Source of the DNA: Yersinia alsatica
Lineage (GTDB): Bacteria > Pseudomonadota > Gammaproteobacteria > Enterobacterales > Enterobacteriaceae
Reading direction: 5' to 3'
NCBI RefSeq assembly: GCF_902170305.1
Contig: NZ_CABHWW010000028.1
Coordinates: forward strand, 62,001-126,000
DNA length: 64,000 nt
Shown: in pieces, positions 58,516 through 64,000 of the stretch
Layout: each line of letters opens with the position of its first letter
Numbering within the stretch: the stretch's first letter is position 1
The notes under the pieces: model-generated
The model's input: only the letters and a program-made list of their open reading frames with translations
The model's database searches: none
Told to the model about the DNA's origin: nothing
Translations under genes and position numbers: made by a program

Positions 58516-60141
58516 GTGTTAGAGAAAATTAAGCAAAAATTATCCTCTGTCAATTTGGGTAATAATCAAAAAAGCATTCTCGTGGGTTTGGCGGCAATTC
58601 TGGTCACTGGCGCGATTATTTTCAGCCTGTGGCGTAGCTCGCAGGGATATACCGCCTTGTTTGGCTCACAGGAGAATATTCCGATTGCCCAAATGGTCGA
58701 AGTATTAGACCAAGAGGCCATTGCCTATCGTATTAATCCAGATAATGGCCAAGTATTGGTGGCTGAGAATCAGTTAGGTAAAGCCCGTATTTTATTGGCG
58801 TCCAAAGGGATTGCTGCGACATTGCCGCTGGGTTATGAACTGATGGATAAAGAAACCATGCTGGGTAGTAGCCAGTTTATCCAAAATGTTCGTTACAAAC
58901 GCAGTCTGGAAGGCGAATTAGCGCAAAGCATTATGGCATTGAGCGTGGTGGATTATGCCCGAGTTCACTTAGGAATGAGTGAAGCCAGCTCCTTTGCTAT
59001 CAGCAACCGATCAGAAAGCAGTGCTTCTGTGGTGCTGCGGCTGAAGTATGGCCAGACTCTGAAAACAGAGCAAGTGGGTGCCATAGTCCAGTTGGTAGCC
59101 GGCAGTATTCCCGGCATGAAAGCCGCCAATGTTCGGGTCGTTGACCAGCACGGCGAGTTGCTGTCGCAAGCTTATCAGGCTGGCAGTAATGGCATGCCGA
59201 GTGTGAAAAGCGGCGCTGAGTTGGCCCATTATTTACAGAGTTCCACAGAGAAAAGTATTGCCAATCTGTTGAGCTCGGTCGTCGGCGCGAATAACTATCG
59301 TATTAGCGTGGCAACACAACTGGACTTGAGCCATGTTGAAGAAACACTCGAGCGTTTTGGCCCAGAGCCACATATTAGCGATGAAAATATTCAGCAGGAA
59401 AATGGCAACGATGACATGGCGATGGGGATCCCTGGTTCCTTAAGCAATCAACCTGCCGCTCAAATGGGCAATACGGCTCCGCCTTCAATCGTCAGCCGCA
59501 GCCAGGCGCAACGTAAATACACTTATGACCGTGATATCCGCCATGTTCGCTACCCAGGTTTTAAGCTGGAGAAGATGACGGTGGCCGTTATTCTCAATAA
59601 AGCAGCCCCAGCGCTGGAGGCATGGGCACCGGAGCAACTGAATGAATTAAAACGTTTAATTGAAGATGCTGCCGGTATTGATGTGAAACGTGGCGATTCT
59701 TTAACTCTGAACATGCTGGCATTTACTGCGCCGGGCCTGATTGAAGAGCCTGTAATCCTGTGGTGGCAAGATCCAACGACTCTCCGTTGGGCTGAAATCA
59801 TCGGCATTGGTCTGTTGTCTCTGCTGTTCTTGTTATTGGGTATTCGTCCATTGATGAAGCGGCTGGCACGTCGAGATGTGCAAGGTATTGGTGTCGCCAG
59901 CACAGAAAATAATGAGAGTCAGACGGCTATCACCAGCACAACGGAAAACACCACAATATTAGAGCGGGCATTATCAACTTCTTCATTCCAGGAAGATGAC
60001 AATTTGCCGCCGCAAGGCTCTGGTTTGGAAACCAAAATTAGTCACTTACAACAACTGGCCCAGTCAGAAACTGAACGCGTCGCCGAAGTCATCAAACAAT
60101 GGATTAATAATAATGAACGAATTAAACCCCAATCAGAGTGA
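58516..60141 (+). CDS. lfiF: Flag-2 MS-ring protein LfiF (FliF family)
   Basis: A 541-residue FliF homologue with two membrane helices (about 23-41 and 422-440). Ring-building domains follow the first helix (YTALFGSQENIPIAQMVEVLDQEAIAYRINPDNGQVLV, KRSLEGELAQSIMALSVVDYARVHLGM, ASVVLRLKYGQTL, RVVDQHGELLS). The C-terminal cytoplasmic tail that binds FliG includes QSETERVAEVIKQWI. It starts with GTG. Its end overlaps the start of lfiG. Confidence 0.95.
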   Translation: MLEKIKQKLSSVNLGNNQKSILVGLAAILVTGAIIFSLWRSSQGYTALFGSQENIPIAQMVEVLDQEAIAYRINPDNGQVLVAENQLGKARILLASKGIAATLPLGYELMDKETMLGSSQFIQNVRYKRSLEGELAQSIMALSVVDYARVHLGMSEASSFAISNRSESSASVVLRLKYGQTLKTEQVGAIVQLVAGSIPGMKAANVRVVDQHGELLSQAYQAGSNGMPSVKSGAELAHYLQSSTEKSIANLLSSVVGANNYRISVATQLDLSHVEETLERFGPEPHISDENIQQENGNDDMAMGIPGSLSNQPAAQMGNTAPPSIVSRSQAQRKYTYDRDIRHVRYPGFKLEKMTVAVILNKAAPALEAWAPEQLNELKRLIEDAAGIDVKRGDSLTLNMLAFTAPGLIEEPVILWWQDPTTLRWAEIIGIGLLSLLFLLLGIRPLMKRLARRDVQGIGVASTENNESQTAITSTTENTTILERALSTSSFQEDDNLPPQGSGLETKISHLQQLAQSETERVAEVIKQWINNNERIKPQSE

Positions 60142-61168
60142 TGACGCGATCGTCAATGATAGTCCTCAAGCGGTAGCACCAATACGTAGCCGGTTGGAGC
60201 AGGCTGGCATTTTATTACTGAGTATTGGTGAAGAAGCCGCGGCCATGGTGATGCAAAAACTGAGTCGTGAAGAGGTGATGTGCATCAGCCAGATGATGTC
60301 TCGCCTGCATGGGGTTAAGCTGAACCATGCGCGACAGGCTCTGGATGATTTCTTCGTCGATTATCGCGAACAAAGTGGGATTAATGGCGCATCACGCAGC
60401 TATCTCCAGGGGATTTTGAATAAAGCCTTGGGCAGTGATATCTCCAAAAGTGTGATTAATGGCATTTATGGTGATGAGATTCGTCATCGCATGACCCGAT
60501 TGCAATGGGTGGGAACACCGCAATTGGCTGCGCTGATTGAGCAGGAGCATCTACAGTTGCAGGCGGTATTTTTAGCCTTTCTACCGCCAGATGTCGCCGC
60601 CGAAGTCTTGGCCTATCTGGAAAAGGGACGTCAGGATGATGTGCTGTACCGTATTGCCAAGCTCGACGATGTTAACCGCGATGTGGTTGATGAGTTGGAT
60701 CGCTTGATTGAGCGCGGGGTCGCGGTGCTGTCAGAGCATGGCTCGAAAGTGGTGGGAATTAAGCAAGCCGCGAATATCGTCAACCGCATTCCCGGCAACC
60801 AGCAGCAACTGCTGGAACAGTTGGGAGAGCGTGATGAAGATGTCTTGAATGATCTCAAGGATGAAATGTATGAGTTCTTTATTCTTAGTCGTCAGAGTGA
60901 GGTGACTTTACAGCGGCTGATGGATGACATCCCGATGAGTGACTGGGCAATTGCCCTAAAAGGCACCGAGCCGGTACTGCGTCAGGCCATCTATGACGTG
61001 CTGCCAAAACGCCAGATACAGCAACTGCAAAATGCGACAAATCGTATGGGGGCGGTACCGGTTAGTCGGGTAGAGCATGTGCGTAAAGAGATTATGGCGC
61101 AGGTGCGTTTACTGGCTGAAGCCGGTGAAATCCAAGTGCAATTATTTGCTGAACAGACCATGGAGTAG
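60113..61168 (+). CDS. lfiG: Flag-2 motor switch protein LfiG (FliG family)
   Basis: A 351-residue FliG homologue: RSRLEQAGILLLSIGEEAAAMVMQKLSREEV (N domain), HLQLQAVFLAFLPPDVAAEVLAYL (middle domain with an EQEHLQ-type motif) and the C-terminal torque domain (FILSRQSEVTLQRLMDDIPMSDWAIALKGTEPVLRQAIYDVLPKR). ATG 60113 overlaps the last codons of lfiF; an upstream in-frame start lies well inside lfiF and is rejected. Confidence 0.94.
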   Translation: MNELNPNQSDDAIVNDSPQAVAPIRSRLEQAGILLLSIGEEAAAMVMQKLSREEVMCISQMMSRLHGVKLNHARQALDDFFVDYREQSGINGASRSYLQGILNKALGSDISKSVINGIYGDEIRHRMTRLQWVGTPQLAALIEQEHLQLQAVFLAFLPPDVAAEVLAYLEKGRQDDVLYRIAKLDDVNRDVVDELDRLIERGVAVLSEHGSKVVGIKQAANIVNRIPGNQQQLLEQLGERDEDVLNDLKDEMYEFFILSRQSEVTLQRLMDDIPMSDWAIALKGTEPVLRQAIYDVLPKRQIQQLQNATNRMGAVPVSRVEHVRKEIMAQVRLLAEAGEIQVQLFAEQTME

Positions 61169-61172
61169 GGCA

Positions 61173-61889
61173 ATGTTGACCAAAAATAGTTCGCGCTCCG
61201 GTGACCGCAAGGTACGGGTCCATCAGTTCCCACCTTTACGTCAACATCGTCAGCCGCTCCCTTCTGCTGATGGACTTATAATGGATCCGGCGGAATACCA
61301 AAAACAGCTAATGGACGGCTTTCAGGAAGGAGTTAACCAAGGGTTCAGTAAGGGCCTGTCTGATGGCAAAGAAGAGGGATATCAGGAAGGTATTCGCTTG
61401 GGCCATGAAGATGGGGTGCAAAAAGGGAAAACTGAAGGGCGGCACTTGGAAAGTAGCCGCTTTAATGAGGCTATCGCGCCTTTCACTGGCTATGTCGCCA
61501 AAATGCACGACTATTTGCACAGTTACGAAAATCGTCGCCGTGATGAATTACTGCAATTAGTGGAGAAAGTCACTCGTCAGGTTATCCGCTGCGAACTGGC
61601 GCTGCAACCGGCACAATTGCTGGCATTAGTGGACGAAGCACTGGCGGCTCAGCCTGCGGTACCGACACAGCTGAAAGTGTATCTCAACCCTATCGAACTG
61701 GGCCGTATTAATGATGTTGCGCCAGAAAAAGTTCAACAATGGGGTTTGGTGGCGGATGCAGAGATGGCCAGTGGCGAGTGCCGAGTGGTGACCGATACCA
61801 CTGAAATTGATGTGGGCTGTCAGCATCGTCTGGATCAATGTATTGATGCTTTAAAAAGTAGCTTACTGTCGGATCAAGACCATGGGTGA
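61173..61889 (+). CDS. lfiH: Flag-2 export regulator LfiH (FliH family)
   Basis: A 238-residue FliH homologue. Gly-spaced repeats (FQEGVNQGFSKGLSDGKEEGYQEGIRLGHEDGVQKGKTEG) form the characteristic GxxxG helix, followed by the C-terminal stator-like domain (VEKVTRQVIRCELALQPAQLLALVDEAL). It negatively regulates the LfiI ATPase. ATG 61173 has AGGG upstream and follows the lfiG stop; it overlaps lfiI by 8 bp. Confidence 0.92.
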   Translation: MLTKNSSRSGDRKVRVHQFPPLRQHRQPLPSADGLIMDPAEYQKQLMDGFQEGVNQGFSKGLSDGKEEGYQEGIRLGHEDGVQKGKTEGRHLESSRFNEAIAPFTGYVAKMHDYLHSYENRRRDELLQLVEKVTRQVIRCELALQPAQLLALVDEALAAQPAVPTQLKVYLNPIELGRINDVAPEKVQQWGLVADAEMASGECRVVTDTTEIDVGCQHRLDQCIDALKSSLLSDQDHG

Positions 61890-63204
61890 GTTAGCGGCAC
61901 TTGATAACGCACTGAAATCTATCGATAACATTAATCTGGCCAGAGTGGCTGGCCGCTTAGTGCGCGTTAACGGCATCCTACTGGAGAGTGTCGGCTGTCG
62001 TTTGGCTATCGGTCAGCGCTGTCGTATTGAAAGCACGCAAGAAACTTTTATTGATGCACAAGTTGTCGGCTTTGATAGGGAGGTCACTTACCTGATGCCC
62101 TTTAAACATCCCGATGGTCTGATGGGCGGCGCACGGGTTTTTCCTGCTGATCTGGGTGACGAATTAATGATTGGCGACAGTTGGCTTGGGCGTGTTGTGA
62201 ATGGTTTGGGCGAGCCCATTGATGGCAAGGGAGTGCTGAGTGGCGATACACCATTGCCCTCGCAGTTACCGCAAATTCACCCTTTGCAACGCCAGCCAGT
62301 CAGTGCGCCATTGGATGTGGGCGTCAAGGCCATCAATGGCCTACTCACCATCGGCAAAGGGCAGCGAGTTGGCTTGATGGCGGGCAGTGGCGTGGGTAAA
62401 AGCATGCTGCTAGGTATGATGACGCGCTATACCCAAGCCGATGTGGTGGTGGTGGGTTTAATTGGCGAACGTGGCCGCGAAGTGAAAGAATTTATCGAGC
62501 ATTCATTGCAGGCCAGTGGCATGGCAAAGTCAGTGGTCATTGCCGCACCGGCAGATGAATCTCCACTCATGCGCATCAAGGCCACAGAGCTGTGTCATTC
62601 CATCGCCACTTATTATCGTGATAAAGGCTTGGATGTGCTGCTGTTGGTGGATTCATTGACCCGCTATGCCATGGCGCAACGGGAAATAGCGCTCTCATTG
62701 GGCGAGCCGCCAGCCACCAAAGGCTACCCGCCATCCGCTTTTAGTATCATTCCCCGTCTGGCCGAAAGTGCCGGTAACAGCCACGGCAGTGGCACCATGA
62801 CCGCCATTTATACAGTATTAGCGGAAGGTGACGATCAACAGGATCCGATAGTTGACTGTGCCAGAGCGGTATTGGATGGTCACATTGTCTTGACGCGAAA
62901 GCTGGCGGAGGCCGGGCACTATCCCGCCATTGATATCGGCCAATCAATCAGTCGTTGTATGAATCAAATAACCTCGCACGATCAGATCCTCTCAGCGCGA
63001 TCATTAAAGCAATGCTATGCCGATTATATGGCGATCAAGCCCTTGATCCCGTTAGGGGGATATGTGCCGGGAGCCGATCCTGCGGTGGATTTGGCAGTGC
63101 AGACATACCCGGCGATTATCGATTTCCTGCGCCAGGAAGTGACTCAACTAGCGTCACTTGCCGCCACCCTTACACATTTAAAGGCGTTATACCCTCATAA
63201 CTAA
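61882..63204 (+). CDS. lfiI: Flag-2 export ATPase LfiI (FliI family)
   Basis: A 440-residue type III export ATPase: Walker A GLMAGSGVGKSMLLGMM, GLIGERGREVKEFIE, the Walker B region VLLLVDSLTRYAMAQREIAL, GEPPATKGYPPSAFSIIPRLAESAG and DGHIVLTRKLAEAGHYPAIDI. It energises export with LfiH and LfiJ. Its start overlaps the lfiH end. Confidence 0.96.
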   Translation: MGELAALDNALKSIDNINLARVAGRLVRVNGILLESVGCRLAIGQRCRIESTQETFIDAQVVGFDREVTYLMPFKHPDGLMGGARVFPADLGDELMIGDSWLGRVVNGLGEPIDGKGVLSGDTPLPSQLPQIHPLQRQPVSAPLDVGVKAINGLLTIGKGQRVGLMAGSGVGKSMLLGMMTRYTQADVVVVGLIGERGREVKEFIEHSLQASGMAKSVVIAAPADESPLMRIKATELCHSIATYYRDKGLDVLLLVDSLTRYAMAQREIALSLGEPPATKGYPPSAFSIIPRLAESAGNSHGSGTMTAIYTVLAEGDDQQDPIVDCARAVLDGHIVLTRKLAEAGHYPAIDIGQSISRCMNQITSHDQILSARSLKQCYADYMAIKPLIPLGGYVPGADPAVDLAVQTYPAIIDFLRQEVTQLASLAATLTHLKALYPHN

Positions 63205-63220
63205 TTAACAGGTATGCAGA

Positions 63221-63682
63221 ATGGATACCATCAACACGCTGCGACAATTGCAGCAGTTGCGTCAACAAGCATTGAATCAGGCAAGTAGTCAATTGGCACA
63301 ACAGAAGCAGTTGTGTCAGCGTTATCAGAGCAATATCAATGCATTGATTTCATTAGCTGATTTATCATTAACAGCCACGCCAGTACTGGCACCTAAAGTG
63401 GCGGCCTTACAAATGGTAAATAATGCTCATTATAAGCGCCATATTCAGCGGGTTATTGATTGGCAAAAGCAGGAGCAGGTGCTGGCAAATATTGAAGCCA
63501 GTAAGTTGCAGCTTCAGTTACAGCAGCAGGCGTGTCGGGAAAAAACGGTGGCAGTGGTGCTAGAGCAACAACAAGAACTGCATAAATTGGAATTATCGCG
63601 GGGTGAACAGAAAACTACTGATGCTCAGGCGGCACAATGTTGGCAGCGACGCGCTTTACAGCAAGGTTCACTGGCAGGCTAA
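63221..63682 (+). CDS. lfiJ: Flag-2 export chaperone LfiJ (FliJ family)
   Basis: A 153-residue, Gln-rich, wholly coiled-coil protein (LRQLQQLRQQALNQASSQLAQQKQLCQRYQSN ... WQKQEQVLANIEASKLQLQLQQQA), as FliJ is. The position after lfiI, 16 bp away, confirms it. It is last in the lafK-lfiEFGHIJ group and is followed by a terminator. Confidence 0.9.
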   Translation: MDTINTLRQLQQLRQQALNQASSQLAQQKQLCQRYQSNINALISLADLSLTATPVLAPKVAALQMVNNAHYKRHIQRVIDWQKQEQVLANIEASKLQLQLQQQACREKTVAVVLEQQQELHKLELSRGEQKTTDAQAAQCWQRRALQQGSLAG

Positions 63683-63706
63683 GCACTCAATTTGGGTGCT
63701 TTTTTT
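63683..63706 (+). terminator. Rho-independent terminator after lfiJ
   Basis: A 6-bp stem (GCACTC / GGGTGC, one G-T pair) is followed by seven T residues, directly after the lfiJ stop. Confidence 0.8.
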
Positions 63707-63733
63707 ATGTATATTATGATGAAGATTATACTG

Positions 63734-63780
63734 ATAACCCCATCGCCATAGTGTGGATTAGACTATGGCGATGGGGTTAT
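63734..63780. repeat. 19-bp perfect inverted repeat between lfiJ and lfgN
   Basis: The left arm 63734-63752 (ATAACCCCATCGCCATAGT) is an exact reverse complement of 63762-63780 with a 9-base loop. It lies between convergent genes. There is no T-tract on the plus side. Confidence 0.8.
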
Positions 63781-63844
63781 TGGTGGGGAATATCCCATAA
63801 TATCACTGCGATAAAAGTTGATTGGTAGAGCCTATATTCGGCAA

Positions 63845-64000
63845 TCAGCCGGCATATAGAAAATCAGATTGGGTTGCTGTCAATGAAGATAGGATTTCCA
63901 TCTGCATGGTTAGCAACAGACCGTTATGGTGATTTTGCTGGCGACAAGCATCGGCACGTAAGCGTAAATCTGCCCATAATGCATAAGAATGCTCACGGTA
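63845..64000 (-). CDS. lfgN: Flag-2 export chaperone LfgN (FlgN family), C-terminal end only
   Basis: An open frame enters from the right edge and ends at a TGA (63845-63847), giving the last 51 residues. They include LWADLRLRADACRQQNHHNGLLLTMQMEIL, close to the end of FlgN-type chaperones, where an Asn-Gly pair is conserved. Its opposite orientation after lfiJ matches the Flag-2 order lfiJ-lfgN-lfgM-lfgA. The start lies outside the window. Confidence 0.75.
   Translation of the reverse strand, partial: YREHSYALWADLRLRADACRQQNHHNGLLLTMQMEILSSLTATQSDFLYAG

Overview
The window looks like a chromosomal segment of a Yersinia species of the non-pestis, environmental or enterocolitica-like group (Enterobacterales). 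The evidence is the combination of a Tad/Flp pilus locus, an ent-type catecholate siderophore island with a dimodular NRPS, a Flag-2 (lateral) flagellar cluster, and an intergenic repeat family resembling those I associate with Yersinia. This assignment is an inference from gene content and synteny; no rRNA or species marker lies in the window.

Layout. (1) Positions 1-3038, AT-rich, minus strand: the start of a tad/flp operon (flp, tadV prepilin peptidase, rcpC, partial rcpA secretin) and a membrane-anchored winged-helix regulator. (2) 3566-4246: alkB. (3) 4299-11194, minus: a copper/silver export operon (His/Met-rich secreted protein, cusF, cusC, cusB, cusA). (4) 11460-46606: the siderophore island. 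It keeps the E. coli enterobactin layout (receptor(-), fes-mbtH-NRPS(+), fepCGD(-), entS(+), fepB(-), entCEBA(+)) but differs in four ways. The NRPS is dimodular, with one A-domain pocket that appears acid-lined and one matching the serine code, so the product should be a DHB-cationic residue-Ser siderophore (frederiksenibactin/ruckerbactin-like). A toxin-antitoxin pair with a truncated RES toxin sits where fepE would be. A five-gene yfaA-T-S-Q-P macroglobulin operon (29169-38637) is inserted between entS and fepB. A stand-alone adenylation protein takes the place of entH. (5) 47229-50005: a chemoreceptor and an LprI-like secreted protein, followed by intergenic repeats. (6) 50252-64000: the first half of a Flag-2 cluster: lfhA-lfhB-lfiR-Q-P-N-M on minus, lafK and lfiE-F-G-H-I-J on plus, and the C-terminal end of lfgN on minus.

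How the genes work together. EntC, EntB, EntA and EntE make and activate 2,3-dihydroxybenzoate. EntB's carrier domain and the NRPS (with the MbtH partner) assemble the chain, which is probably cyclised or trimerised by the terminal TE. EntS exports it, the TonB-dependent receptor with FepB and FepDGC import the ferric form, and Fes hydrolyses it. Fur-like sites lie at the three divergent promoters.

Most promising system: the yfa operon. Reading the 'DUF' proteins directly suggests that YfaQ combines a penicillin-binding-protein-like SxxK region with a SpoIID-like domain, and that YfaT has NlpC/P60-like Cys/His motifs. The macroglobulin YfaS lacks the CxEQ thioester. This would make the operon a periplasmic peptidoglycan-directed module. 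The second candidate is the siderophore assembly line with its orphan adenylation enzyme.
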